A stretch of 64,000 nt of DNA. Origin: Actinacidiphila sp. DG2A-62. Its GTDB lineage: Bacteria; Actinomycetota; Actinomycetes; Streptomycetales; Streptomycetaceae. Shown piece by piece: positions 17,734 through 26,077 of the stretch (the stretch's first letter is position 1; the number at the start of each line of letters is the position of its first letter). The stretch is taken from the NCBI RefSeq assembly GCF_035825295.1, contig NZ_JAYMGI010000002.1, positions 62,001 through 126,000 on the forward strand, written 5' to 3'. Under the pieces are notes generated by a model. It was not told where the DNA came from. It saw nothing but the letters and a program-made list of their open reading frames with translations, and made no database searches. Position numbers and translations under genes: made by a program.

Positions 17734-17815
17734 GACCATCCTTAGAAAGTTCGCGGTGGGCATCGATACGCCGTTCACGCACATGTGAATGTATGGAGCG
17801 ATCGCTACACGTGGG

Positions 17816-17845
17816 AATCTAGGCCACCCTTGTCACATGCGTCAA
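17816..17845 (-). promoter_or_regulatory. Sigma70-like promoter of the lipoprotein gene
   Basis: On the - strand, TTGACG (17845-17840) is followed by a 17-base spacer and CTAGAT (17822-17817), or by an 18-base spacer and TAGATT. This closely matches the HrdB-type consensus. The start codon lies about 80 bases downstream, leaving a long leader. Confidence 0.68.
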
Positions 17846-17901
17846 GACCGATCATTCTGTCTTGCTGGCTGGAGGAGTCGCGTGCCGGCCGCGCGGCCGG
17901 G

Positions 17902-19548
17902 TCAGACGACCTTGACGGTGACGGCGTGGTAGCCGGTGGCGCCGTTCGGCACCACGCCCTGGACGGCCGAGGTCTGCAGGGCGCCGGTGCCGTCCGTCGC
18001 GCGCACCCTGACCTTGTGGGAGCCCCTGGCCGCGTCCGTCCACGCGTACGTCCACTGCCGCCAGGTGTCCGGAGTGTCCGACGCCGCCAGGGCCGCCTCC
18101 TTCCAGGCGCCGTCGTCGATCTGCACCTCCACGGCGGCGACGCCGCGGTGATTGGCCCAGGCCGTGCCGGCGAGCACCACGGTCCCGGCCGGCACCGTCG
18201 CTCCGGACCTCGGCACGTCGATCCGGGACGCGGTCTTGACCGGGGCCTGCGGCGAATAGCCGCGCGGCGTCCAGTACGCGTCGGACGCGGCGAACGTGGT
18301 CAGGTTCAGATCGACCACCCACTTGGTGGCGGACACGTATCCGTACAGTCCCGGGATCACCATCCGGCACGGGAAGCCGTGCTCGGTCGGCAGCGCCTCG
18401 CCGTTCATCGCGACCGCCAGCATCGCGTGCCGGCCGTCGAGCACCGCCTCGACCGGCGAACCGATCGTCATTCCGTCCGTCGAGGTGGACAGGATCATGT
18501 CCGCCCCCCGGTGCACGCCGGCCCGGCGCAGCAGCGGCGCCAAAGGGGTGCCCAGCCAGCGCGCGTTCCCCAGGTAGGGCCCGCCCACCGGATTGGACAC
18601 GCAGGTCAGCGTGATGTCGTGTTCCTCGAACCGGTAGGAGAGCAGCTCCTCGAAGGTGATCTCGAACGGGCGGTCCACCATGCCGTGGATCTTCAGCTTC
18701 CAGTCCCTCGGGTCCACCGCGGGGACCACGAGCGCCGTGTCCACCCGGTAGAACTCGGAGTTCGGCGTGAGGAACGGCCCGAGCCCGCGCACGTTCGGGT
18801 GGACGGCGGCGGGCGGTTCGGGCAGCGTGTTCGCCGGGGTCGGCAGCACGACCTTCGAGCGCGCGCCCGAGACGTCGTAGCGTTTGTCGATCCACGCCTT
18901 GCCGCCGAACCCGGCCACCAGCGCGCCCGCGGCCGTTCCCAGCGTGCCGATCACGAAGCGGCGCCTGCCGCCCGATTCCGCGAAGGCCCCCGGCTCCCGC
19001 GGGGGAAGCAGCGTCAGCCAGCACAGCACCAGGGCCGCGACGAACCCCGCGAGCAGTGAGGGAAGCAGCCAACTCGCGTGCGCTGCCGGGCGGGTGACCG
19101 CGACGACCGCGCCGATCCCGCCGACCAGCGCGGTCAAGACGGCCGCGACGGTCAGCCGGATGCGAGCGAGCACGCCGTCGACGGCCGCCAGCACCGCGAC
19201 CGTCGCGTAGACGCCCGTCAGGAGCACCGTCTTGTCGTTGCTGCCGAAGTGGCGGATGGCGAACTGTTCGAGCCACGTCGGCGTGATGCTGATCGCCCAG
19301 GTCCCGACGGCCGTCACCGGCGCCGATGCCTCCCCGGTGGCCACCGCGACCAGCTCACCGACGGCCAGGCCCGCTCCGCCGGCGACGAGACCGGCGATCG
19401 CCCCCCGCAGCAGGTGTCCGGCACGGGCGGCCGAGCGCGTCCCGCCCGCGGTGGAGACCGACTCCCGCGGCGGGTCCTCCCCTGCCGGTTCCGGTGCCGA
19501 CCCTTCCGCGGCCCTCCCCCGACCGCCGCCGGGCTGCTGCTCGCTCAT
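17902..19548 (-). CDS. Membrane-anchored molybdopterin-dependent oxidoreductase (sulfite oxidase family)
   Basis: A 548-residue protein starting at ATG 19548 after GGAGG. Residues about 45-180 hold four hydrophobic helices. An internal twin-arginine-like motif (GGRRRFVIGTLG, near 193-204) precedes another hydrophobic stretch. From about 235 onward lies the sulfite-oxidase molybdopterin domain, with the molybdenum-ligand Cys316 in TLTCVSNPVGG. The C terminus is the Mo-co dimerisation domain (VEVQIDDGAWKEA, ending in WTDAARGSHKVRVRATDGTG). This layout is standard for actinobacterial membrane-bound SorA/YedY-like enzymes. The substrate is not known. A TTGACA promoter with paired GAACGTTC operators lies upstream. 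Confidence 0.87.
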   Translation of the reverse strand: MSEQQPGGGRGRAAEGSAPEPAGEDPPRESVSTAGGTRSAARAGHLLRGAIAGLVAGGAGLAVGELVAVATGEASAPVTAVGTWAISITPTWLEQFAIRHFGSNDKTVLLTGVYATVAVLAAVDGVLARIRLTVAAVLTALVGGIGAVVAVTRPAAHASWLLPSLLAGFVAALVLCWLTLLPPREPGAFAESGGRRRFVIGTLGTAAGALVAGFGGKAWIDKRYDVSGARSKVVLPTPANTLPEPPAAVHPNVRGLGPFLTPNSEFYRVDTALVVPAVDPRDWKLKIHGMVDRPFEITFEELLSYRFEEHDITLTCVSNPVGGPYLGNARWLGTPLAPLLRRAGVHRGADMILSTSTDGMTIGSPVEAVLDGRHAMLAVAMNGEALPTEHGFPCRMVIPGLYGYVSATKWVVDLNLTTFAASDAYWTPRGYSPQAPVKTASRIDVPRSGATVPAGTVVLAGTAWANHRGVAAVEVQIDDGAWKEAALAASDTPDTWRQWTYAWTDAARGSHKVRVRATDGTGALQTSAVQGVVPNGATGYHAVTVKVV

Positions 19549-19785
19549 GCGTCCTCCGTGAAGATTCGTCTCGGGCCCGGCGACGCCGGGCTCCCTGGGG
19601 CGGAACGACGAGTCGTACGGCGTGACGTCCGTCCGATCCGGCCGAGGGGTGAGGCTGAGGCACAGCGCGCGCACGGGGCGCGGATCCCGTCGGGAACGAC
19701 GTGACCCGTGGCGTGGTCGGCTGCGGATCGGGAGCGGGGCAGAGGACCGGCAGTGCGATGCCGGCGTGCCGAACGCGGGACGACC

Positions 19786-19845
19786 GAACGTTCTACCCAA
19801 GCTCAGGATGACCGCCCGGTCAGGCGCTGTCAAGATCGAACGTTC
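19786..19845 (-). promoter_or_regulatory. Second promoter bracketed by GAACGTTC operators
   Basis: On the - strand, TTGACA (19833-19828) and CATCCT 17 bases later form the likely promoter of the molybdopterin oxidoreductase gene. GAACGTTC palindromes lie at 19838-19845 and 19786-19793. The distance from TTGACA to the downstream palindrome is 34 bases, the same as at the promoter near 10030. It occupies the otherwise gene-free stretch 19549-19889, where I see nothing else. Confidence 0.72.
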
Positions 19846-19889
19846 TCTCTCTTCAGTGCACGGCCGCTCCGGGGACCCGCGCGCGTCGT

Positions 19890-20903
19890 TCAGGCGCGGG
19901 CCGCTGCGGCGAGGTCGAGGGCGACGTCGGTGATCATGTCCTCCTGTCCACCGACCATGCCCCGTCGCCCGACCTCCACGAGGATGCTCCGGGCGTCCAG
20001 GCCGAAGCGCTCCGCGGCCGCCTCGGCGTGCCGCAGGAAGCTGGAGTACACGCCGGCGTATCCGAGGCTGAGCGTCTCGCGGTCCACCCGGACCTCCCGG
20101 TCCTGCAACGGCCTGACCAGGTCGTCGGCCGCGTCCATCAGGGGGAACAGCTCGCAGCCGTGCTCCCAGCCCATGAGGTCCGCGACCGCCACGAACGCCT
20201 CCAGCGGGCAGTTGCCCGCCCCCGCTCCCTGTCCCGTGAGGGAGGCGTCGACCCGGACGGCGCCGCTCTCGACCGCGACGACCGTGTTGGCCACCCCCAG
20301 GGCGAGGTTGTGGTGGGCGTGAATGCCCATCTCGGTGCCGGGGTCGAGGACGTCCCGGTAGGCCCGGAACCGGTCCCGCACGCCGTCCATGGTCAGCCGT
20401 CCGCCGGAGTCGGTGACGTAGACGCACCTCGCGCCGTAGGACTCCATCAGCTTGGCCTGCCGGGCGAGTTCGGCCGGCTCGGCCATGTGGGACATCATGA
20501 GGAAGCCCGCCACGTCCATGCCCAGCTCCCGTGCGGCGCTGATGTGCTGGGCCGCGATGTCCGCCTCGGTGCAGTGCGTCGCGACGCGCACGGACCGGAT
20601 GCCCAGGGAGTGGGCCTGGCGCAGATCACGCACCGTGCCGATGCCGGGCAGCAGCAGCGTCGTCGGGACGGCTCTCTCGGTGACGCCGACGACGGCCTCG
20701 ATCCAAGCCCAGTCGGTGTGCGCCCCCACGCCGTAGGTGACGGACGAGCCGGACAGTCCGTCGCCGTGGGCGATCTCGACGGCGGCGACGCCGGAGGCGT
20801 CCAGGGCGGCGGCGACGGCCCGCGCCTGTTCCACGGTGTAGCGGTGGCGGACGGCGTGCATGCCGTCCCGCAAGGTCACGTCCTGCACGTACAGACCGGT
20901 CAT
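19890..20903 (-). CDS. dmpG: 4-hydroxy-2-oxovalerate aldolase
   Basis: A 337-residue aldolase of the HMG-CoA lyase-like TIM-barrel family. The N-terminal [13 protein letters not shown] supplies the catalytic Arg, metal Asp and His, and [14 protein letters not shown] supplies the two metal-binding His. [15 protein letters not shown] matches the conserved aldolase loop. The enzyme splits 4-hydroxy-2-oxovalerate into pyruvate and acetaldehyde and normally channels acetaldehyde to a tightly bound acylating dehydrogenase. That partner is encoded immediately upstream, with an ATGA overlap at 20900-20903. It is the last gene of the - strand meta-cleavage operon. Confidence 0.93.
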   Translation of the reverse strand: MTGLYVQDVTLRDGMHAVRHRYTVEQARAVAAALDASGVAAVEIAHGDGLSGSSVTYGVGAHTDWAWIEAVVGVTERAVPTTLLLPGIGTVRDLRQAHSLGIRSVRVATHCTEADIAAQHISAARELGMDVAGFLMMSHMAEPAELARQAKLMESYGARCVYVTDSGGRLTMDGVRDRFRAYRDVLDPGTEMGIHAHHNLALGVANTVVAVESGAVRVDASLTGQGAGAGNCPLEAFVAVADLMGWEHGCELFPLMDAADDLVRPLQDREVRVDRETLSLGYAGVYSSFLRHAEAAAERFGLDARSILVEVGRRGMVGGQEDMITDVALDLAAAARA

Positions 20904-22681
20904 CGGGTGGCCCCTTGTGCGCGGTGGTCGGCGATGCGCTCGGCGGTACGCAGCGCGGCCGACGTCATGATGTCGAGGTTGCCCGCGTAGGCGGGCAGGT
21001 AGTGCGCCGCTCCCTCGACCTGGAGGAAGACCGACACCTTGACCGGGTCGCCCGCCGCGTCCCCCGGCAGCAGCGAGCGCAAGGGATCGCCCGGCGGGAC
21101 GGCCTCGTACTGCACCTCCTGCTTGAGCCGGTAGCCGGGCACGTAGGCCTGGACGCGGGCGACCATCTCGTGCACCGACCGCGTGACGGCCGCGGTGTCG
21201 GCGTCCGACACCAGGCAGTGCACGGTGTCGCGCATGATCAGCGGCGGCTCGGCCGGGTTGAGCACGATGATCGCCTTGCCCCGTGCGGCTCCGCCGACCC
21301 TCTCGATGGCGCGGGACGTGGTCTCGGTGAACTCGTCGATGTTGGCCCTGGTGCCGGGGCCGGCGGAGCGCGACGCGATGGAGGCGACGATCTCCCCGTA
21401 GTGCACGGGCGTGACCGCGCCCACCGCGGCGACGATCGGGATGGTGGCCTGGCCTCCGCAGGTGACCATGTTGACGTTCGGCGCGTCCAGGTGCTCGTCG
21501 AGGTTGACGGGCGGGACCACGTAGGGGCCGACCGCCGCGGGCGTCAGGTCCACCACGGTCCGGCCCAGTTCGCGCAGGACCTCGTCGTGGCGTCGGTGCG
21601 CCCCGGCGGACGTCGCGTCGAAGACGATCTCCACGTCGGCGAACTCGTCCATCCCCACCAGGCCGTCGATGCCCTCGTGGGTGGCGGCGACCTTCAGCCG
21701 CCGGGCCCGGGCCAGGCCGTCCGAGTCCGGGTCGATGCCGGCCATCGCCGCCATCTCCAGGCGCTCCGACAGCCGCAGGACCTTGATCATGAGGTCGGTG
21801 CCTATGTTGCCCGACCCGATGACGGCCACCTTGGCGCGGTCACTCATCGCGTCCCCCGCACCGGCGGGCGCCGGGGCGAACCGGACGCGGACGTCGCCCA
21901 GCCGCGAGACGGAGGCGGCGAAGACGTCGCCCGGAGCGGCGGCGACCATCGGTCCCAGCGCGCCGGTCAGCACGACGTCCCCGGCCCGCAGCGGATCTCC
22001 CAGCTCGGCGAGCGTGCGGGCCAGCCACAGCGCGGCGTTCAGCGGGCTGCCGAGGCAGGCGGCGCCGTCGCCCTCGGAGACCACGTCGCCGTTCCTCGAC
22101 ATGCTCATGGAGACTGCGGCGAGGTCCACCTCGTCGAGGGGCACGCGCTGTTCGCCGAGCACGTAGAGGCCGGAGGAGGCGTTGTCCGCGACCGTGTCGA
22201 CGAACGTGATGTCCCAGTCGGCGATGCGGCTGTCCACGATCTCCAGGGCGGGGACCGCGTACCCGGTGGCGGCGGCGACGTCGTCCGTCGTGCAGTCGGC
22301 GTTCGGGAGACCGGCGTCGAGGACGAGTGCGACCTCCGCCTCCACCTTGGGCTGCAGCAGCCGGCCGAAGGGGACCCGGCCGCCCGGGGGGACCGCCATG
22401 TCGGACAGCAGCGCGCCGAAGTCGGGCCGGTCGACGCCGAGCTGACGTTGCACGGCCTGCGAGGTGAGGCCGATCTTGCGTCCGACCAGGCGGAGCCCTC
22501 CGGCGACACGCCGCTCGGTGTTCAGCCGTTGGACGGCGTAGGCGGTGTCGACGTCCCCCGCGCGGATGCGACCGCGCACGGGGCGGCACGGGGTTCCGCT
22601 CGCGGCCGCGGCCGCGAGCAGGTCCGCGATCTCCCGGACCGTGCCGGAGGAGTCGGGGACAGGAGGGGTGGCGGCAGACAT
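20900..22681 (-). CDS. 2-hydroxypenta-2,4-dienoate hydratase fused in frame to acetaldehyde dehydrogenase (acylating)
   Basis: A continuous 593-residue frame encodes two enzymes of the lower meta-cleavage pathway. Residues 1-267 match 2-keto-4-pentenoate hydratase ([38 protein letters not shown]), ending at the usual VRVRFA. A linker PAPAGAGDA leads to Met279, from which residues 279-593 match acetaldehyde dehydrogenase ([26 protein letters not shown] with the catalytic Cys, [10 protein letters not shown]). ATG 21847 has GGGGGA in front of it, so it may be a separate start. Two neighbouring frames hold a stop just there, and a one-base change in the C5 run at 21853-21857 would separate the genes. 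Fusion and sequencing error are both possible. Confidence 0.85.
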   Translation of the reverse strand: MSAATPPVPDSSGTVREIADLLAAAAASGTPCRPVRGRIRAGDVDTAYAVQRLNTERRVAGGLRLVGRKIGLTSQAVQRQLGVDRPDFGALLSDMAVPPGGRVPFGRLLQPKVEAEVALVLDAGLPNADCTTDDVAAATGYAVPALEIVDSRIADWDITFVDTVADNASSGLYVLGEQRVPLDEVDLAAVSMSMSRNGDVVSEGDGAACLGSPLNAALWLARTLAELGDPLRAGDVVLTGALGPMVAAAPGDVFAASVSRLGDVRVRFAPAPAGAGDAMSDRAKVAVIGSGNIGTDLMIKVLRLSERLEMAAMAGIDPDSDGLARARRLKVAATHEGIDGLVGMDEFADVEIVFDATSAGAHRRHDEVLRELGRTVVDLTPAAVGPYVVPPVNLDEHLDAPNVNMVTCGGQATIPIVAAVGAVTPVHYGEIVASIASRSAGPGTRANIDEFTETTSRAIERVGGAARGKAIIVLNPAEPPLIMRDTVHCLVSDADTAAVTRSVHEMVARVQAYVPGYRLKQEVQYEAVPPGDPLRSLLPGDAAGDPVKVSVFLQVEGAAHYLPAYAGNLDIMTSAALRTAERIADHRAQGATR

Positions 22682-22760
22682 GCGTGCACCTCCGCGGTGA
22701 AAGGGTTCTCGGGGTTCCTCGGCGGCGCGGGCCCAGCCGGCGAGCGGGCGCGAGGGGCGC

Positions 22761-23480
22761 TCAGGAGGCGGTCCACCCGCCGTCGACGGTCAGGTGGGTG
22801 CCGGTGACGGACGCGGCGTCCGGCGAGCAGAGGAAGGCGACCGCCCCGGCGACCTCCTCCGGGTCGATGAGGCGCTTCATCGCCGACCGCGCCAGCAGCA
22901 CCTGCGTCGTCACCTCGTCGACGCTCAGGTCGTGCAGCATCGCCTGGTCGGCCAGCTGCTTCTCCACCAGCGGGGTGCGCACGTATCCGGGGGCCACGCA
23001 GTTGCTGGTGACGCCCCTGGCCGCCCCTTCCAGAGCGATGACCTTCGACAGCCCCTGCAGGCCGTGCTTGGCGGTGACGTAAGCGGCCTTGTACGGGCTG
23101 GCGCGGAGGCCGTGCACGCTGGACATGTGCACGATCCGCCCCCAGCCCCGCCCGTACATGTACGGCAGCACCGCCCGGCTCAGCAGGAAGGGGGCCTCCA
23201 GCATCAGCCGCAGCATCATGGCGAACGTCTCGGGGCGGAACCGGTCGACCGGCGCCACCTCCTGGATCCCGGCGTTGTTGACCAGGATGTCCGCTTCGAG
23301 GCGCAGCTCGGCGAGGTCGGCCGTCCGGCTCAGGTCCAGCACCAGCGCCTCGCCGCCGATCCGCTCGGCCGTCCGCGCCGCGCCGTCCGCGTCGATGTCG
23401 CACACCACGACGTGCGCTCCCAGCGCGGCCAGCCGTGCCGCCACCGCCGCGCCGATGCCGCTCGCCGCGCCGGTGACCAC
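22761..23480 (-). CDS. Short-chain dehydrogenase/reductase (3-hydroxybutyrate dehydrogenase-like), 5' end probably frameshifted
   Basis: An SDR with TGAASGIG cofactor loop, VVCDID at the end of beta-2, NNAG, and catalytic Ser-Tyr-Lys (SSVHG, YVTAK). [11 protein letters not shown] and the C-terminal [11 protein letters not shown] resemble 3-hydroxybutyrate dehydrogenases. As read, the first start is GTG 23480, which removes the first beta-strand. A GTG at 23521 overlaps the stop of the dioxygenase gene (GTGA), and adding one base near 23498 joins it to [14 protein letters not shown], giving a normal length of about 253 residues. I therefore think the true gene is 22761-23521. In the pathway it could oxidise a hydroxylated intermediate; its substrate is unclear. 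Confidence 0.83.
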   Translation of the reverse strand: MVTGAASGIGAAVAARLAALGAHVVVCDIDADGAARTAERIGGEALVLDLSRTADLAELRLEADILVNNAGIQEVAPVDRFRPETFAMMLRLMLEAPFLLSRAVLPYMYGRGWGRIVHMSSVHGLRASPYKAAYVTAKHGLQGLSKVIALEGAARGVTSNCVAPGYVRTPLVEKQLADQAMLHDLSVDEVTTQVLLARSAMKRLIDPEEVAGAVAFLCSPDAASVTGTHLTVDGGWTAS

Positions 23481-23517
23481 CGCGCGCCGCCCGGACAGGC
23501 CGGGCCGGCCGGCGCGC

Positions 23518-24390
23518 TCACCGCGACACCGGGGACGCGAAGGGATTGGCGCTCGCGTGGCGGTGCCCCCAGACGTCCGGGGCGCCGAAGTCGTGCGGCA
23601 CCCAGTGCTCGTCCACCTCGATGCCGCCGCAGCCGATCTCCAGGTGGAACCCGCTGGGATTCCTGACGTAGAAGGAGATGGCCCGGTCGTTCATGTGCCG
23701 GCCCAGGCTGATCGTGATGGGCACGCCCTCGGACTCCGCGCGGTCGTGGGCCCTGCCCACGTCGTCGATCGAGTCGTGCTCGATCTCCAGGTGATGGATG
23801 GACGCCGTCTCCGCCCGCGCCAGCGCGATGCTGTGATGCGTCCTGTTGCAGCGGAAGAAGAACAGACCGGGGGCTCGGTAGTCGGTCAGCGTGAATTCGA
23901 GGACCGACTCGTACAGATCCCGGAGTTCGTCGAGCCTGGGGCTCGCGAGGACCAGGTGGCCGAGGCCGGTGACGCCCGGGGCCGCGTGGACCGGGCGGGC
24001 CGCGGCGGTACGGACCTTGGCCGCGCCCACCGCCAGTTCGACCCGGTAGCCCACGGGGTCGGTGAACCAGCGCATGCGGGTGGCGCCGCGCAGTTCCGTC
24101 TCGTCGGCCGCGCCCTCGTGGACCTGGTAGCCGGCGGCGGTCAGCCGCCCGGTGAGCCTGTCGAGTTCACCCGGCGTGTCGACGATCCAGCCGATCTCAC
24201 GCGGGCGGTCCTCCGCCGACGGATAGAGGGCCAGGCGGTACTTGTACACGTCGAGTTCGGCCAGGGCGACGTTCTCCGCCCCGATCTTGTCGTGGGTGAC
24301 GCCCACCCCCAGCATCCGGTCGAGGAGACCGGTCCACGCGTCGAGATCGGTGACGTCGAGACCGACGTAGCCCAGCTTGGAGACACCCAT
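23518..24390 (-). CDS. Extradiol ring-cleavage dioxygenase (two-domain VOC, type I)
   Basis: A 290-residue dioxygenase starting at ATG 24390 after AGGAGG. Two glyoxalase-fold domains are present: KLGYVGLDVTDLDAW at the N terminus and GLGHLVLAS at about 142. The catalytic domain has the iron ligands His145, His200 (SIHHLEIE) and Glu251 (GFHLEIG), and NRTHHSIAL holds the second-sphere His as in BphC. It opens a catechol ring next to the hydroxyls using Fe(II) and O2. Neighbours supply the hydrolase, hydratase, aldolase and dehydrogenase that would degrade the product. The exact catechol is unknown; the length is typical of 2,3-dihydroxybiphenyl dioxygenase-like enzymes. Confidence 0.93.
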   Translation of the reverse strand: MGVSKLGYVGLDVTDLDAWTGLLDRMLGVGVTHDKIGAENVALAELDVYKYRLALYPSAEDRPREIGWIVDTPGELDRLTGRLTAAGYQVHEGAADETELRGATRMRWFTDPVGYRVELAVGAAKVRTAAARPVHAAPGVTGLGHLVLASPRLDELRDLYESVLEFTLTDYRAPGLFFFRCNRTHHSIALARAETASIHHLEIEHDSIDDVGRAHDRAESEGVPITISLGRHMNDRAISFYVRNPSGFHLEIGCGGIEVDEHWVPHDFGAPDVWGHRHASANPFASPVSR

Positions 24391-24397
24391 GCCGAAA

Positions 24398-25221
24398 TCA
24401 CTCCTCCTGTGCTGTCGCCGCGGCCCCGCCGCGCAGGAACTCACGGACGATGTGGTTGAACTCGGGCGCCTTCTCGTACTGGACCCAGTGGCAGCAGTGC
24501 GGCAGGACGCGGAGTTCCGCGTCGGGGATGCCCTGGAGGATGGTGGAGGCCCAGGACAGCGGTACGGTCTGGTCCTCCCGCCCCCACACGAGCAGGGTCG
24601 GCGCGGAGACGAGGTGCAGGTCGGGCGTGAGATCGCCGAAGTGGGGGGGCACGGGCAGTTCCGGATGGGCCCGCAGACTCGCCTCGTAGCGCTCGTCGAT
24701 CAGGGCGTCGGTCGCGAGCGCCTGGTCGTGCACCATGAGGCGGACGAACCGCGCCATCTCCTCACGCGACGGCTTCTCGGCCGCCATGTAGGCGAAGAGG
24801 TGTTCCAGGCCGACGGGCCACGGCGGCGCGTCCTCGGGGAGGACGCCGCCCGGCGCCATGAGGACGACCCGGTCCACCCGGTCGGGACGGGTCATGGCGA
24901 TCCGCATCGCGACGGCGCCCCCGTACGAGTTGCCGACGAGGTGGGTGCGCTCGACACCGAGCGCGGTCATCGCGCGGCACACCCGTTCCGCCGCGTGGAA
25001 GATCAGCGGCTCGTCCGTCGCGGGCCGGGGGAACCGCCCCAGCCCGGGAGGTCCACGACGATGTTCCGGTAGTCCTGAAAAGCCGGCAGGTTGCCGCCGA
25101 AGTTGCTCATGCCCGTGGCGCCGGGCCCCGAGCCGTGCAGCCAGATGATCGGCGTGCCGGTACCGGACTCGGTGTAGGCGAGTTCCGCGTCCCCGACGTC
25201 CACTGCGCTGGCCACTCTCAT
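24398..25221 (-). pseudogene. Alpha/beta hydrolase (meta-cleavage product C-C hydrolase), frameshifted near the 5' end
   Basis: First gene of the - strand operon. The frame from ATG 25221 encodes ELAYTESGTGTPIIWLHGSG and IVVDLPGWGGSP and then runs into a stop at 25003. The downstream frame continues with RPATDEPLIF, THLVGNSYGGAVA (nucleophile Ser), LLVWGREDQTVP (acid Asp) and LPHCCHWVQYEK (His). Adding one base to the G5 run at 25027-25031 joins them as GWGGSPRPATDEPLIF, giving a standard hydrolase of about 274 residues. Such enzymes cleave the C-C bond of the ring-opened dienoate. The break is probably a base-calling error rather than a dead gene. It ends eight bases before the dioxygenase start. 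Confidence 0.82.
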
Positions 25222-25235
25222 CACCACCCATCCTC

Positions 25236-25277
25236 TGTATGTAACGCTCACTATACAAAAGTGCGACGCGATATCAA
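25236..25277 (-). promoter_or_regulatory. Promoter and operator of the - strand meta-cleavage operon
   Basis: On the - strand, TTGATA (25277-25272), a 16-base spacer and TATAGT (25255-25250) make a strong sigma70-type promoter. The 17-bp element AGTGAGCGTTACATACA (25252-25236) overlaps its -10 box and start. It matches 16 of 17 positions of the element at 10151-10167, so both operons are likely switched by one regulator, most simply the adjacent TetR protein. Confidence 0.78.
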
Positions 25278-25336
25278 GGGGTGGGCGAGGTGCGGCGGCA
25301 CCCGGATCGGTCGGGCGGGACGTCAGCGGGACGTCG

Positions 25337-25350
25337 GCGGGACGTCCCGC
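25337..25350. repeat. 14-bp perfect palindrome with flanking direct repeats
   Basis: GCGGGACGTCCCGC is a perfect palindrome directly after the stop codon of the TetR gene at 25352. Two further GCGGGACGTC-like copies lie just to its left in direct orientation. It may act as a small terminator or a protein-binding site between the regulator and the catabolic operon. Confidence 0.5.
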
Positions 25351-25351
25351 G

Positions 25352-25978
25352 CTAGTCGGCGCCCCGCGCGGCCAGGCCGCGGATCAGTGCGACGAAGGGG
25401 GCCGCGTGGGCGCTGTAGCTCATGCCGTCGAAGGTGTTGGTCAGGGACAAGCCGTCCGTCATGGCCCTGCCGAGGACGGCCAGCTCGTCGATGAACTTCT
25501 CGTCGACCGTGCCGCCGTTCGCGGCGAACACCGGGGTGAGGGCCTCGACCCATGAGGCGTGGGCGTAGTCGCGGATACGGCGCACGGTGGTCCGCACGAT
25601 CTCAGCGTCCTTGTGCGGACCGACGCTGATGGCCAGCAGGAGTCGGAGGTAGTCGGGGCGCTGGTCCAGGGACGCGCACGCCTCCGTGAACCACGCCTCG
25701 AACCGCTCCAGCGGCTGGAGGCCGTCGAAGGAGGAGGGGTTCGGGAGCAGGGCGTGCAGCTCGTCGAAGGTGCGGTCGAGCAGCGCCGCGAGGACGCCGA
25801 GCTTGTTGCCGAAGTGGTAGTAGATGGAACTGGCCGGCAGCCCGGACTGCGCCGACAGGTCCGAGATGGCCATGCCGTCGTAGCCCCGCCCGGCCACCAG
25901 GGTCCGCGCCGCGTCGAGGATGACGTCACGGCTGCTCGCGCCGGCAGTGGCCGATACGGACCCGTTTCCCTTCGCCAT
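25352..25978 (-). CDS. TetR-family regulator of the catabolic cluster
   Basis: A 208-residue regulator with the DNA-binding helices in VILDAARTLVAGRGYDGMA, ISDLSAQSGLPASSIYYHF and GNKLGVLAALL. The C-terminal ligand domain is predicted helical, with a Trp/Tyr-containing region (DYAHASWVEAL). It is encoded 131 bases upstream of the meta-cleavage operon in the same direction. The shared 17-bp element at both catabolic promoters is its most likely binding site, with a pathway substrate or intermediate as inducer; this is inference from location. The start ATG 25978 gives a normal N-terminal arm. Confidence 0.87.
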   Translation of the reverse strand: MAKGNGSVSATAGASSRDVILDAARTLVAGRGYDGMAISDLSAQSGLPASSIYYHFGNKLGVLAALLDRTFDELHALLPNPSSFDGLQPLERFEAWFTEACASLDQRPDYLRLLLAISVGPHKDAEIVRTTVRRIRDYAHASWVEALTPVFAANGGTVDEKFIDELAVLGRAMTDGLSLTNTFDGMSYSAHAAPFVALIRGLAARGAD

Positions 25979-26077
25979 GGCCCCATCATAGGTGCGCCAG
26001 TCGCACGAACGGGCCGGCGCGCGGCCCGACGGCGGCCCGGCTCCGACGCGCGGGTCCGGCCCGGGCGCCGCCTTGTG

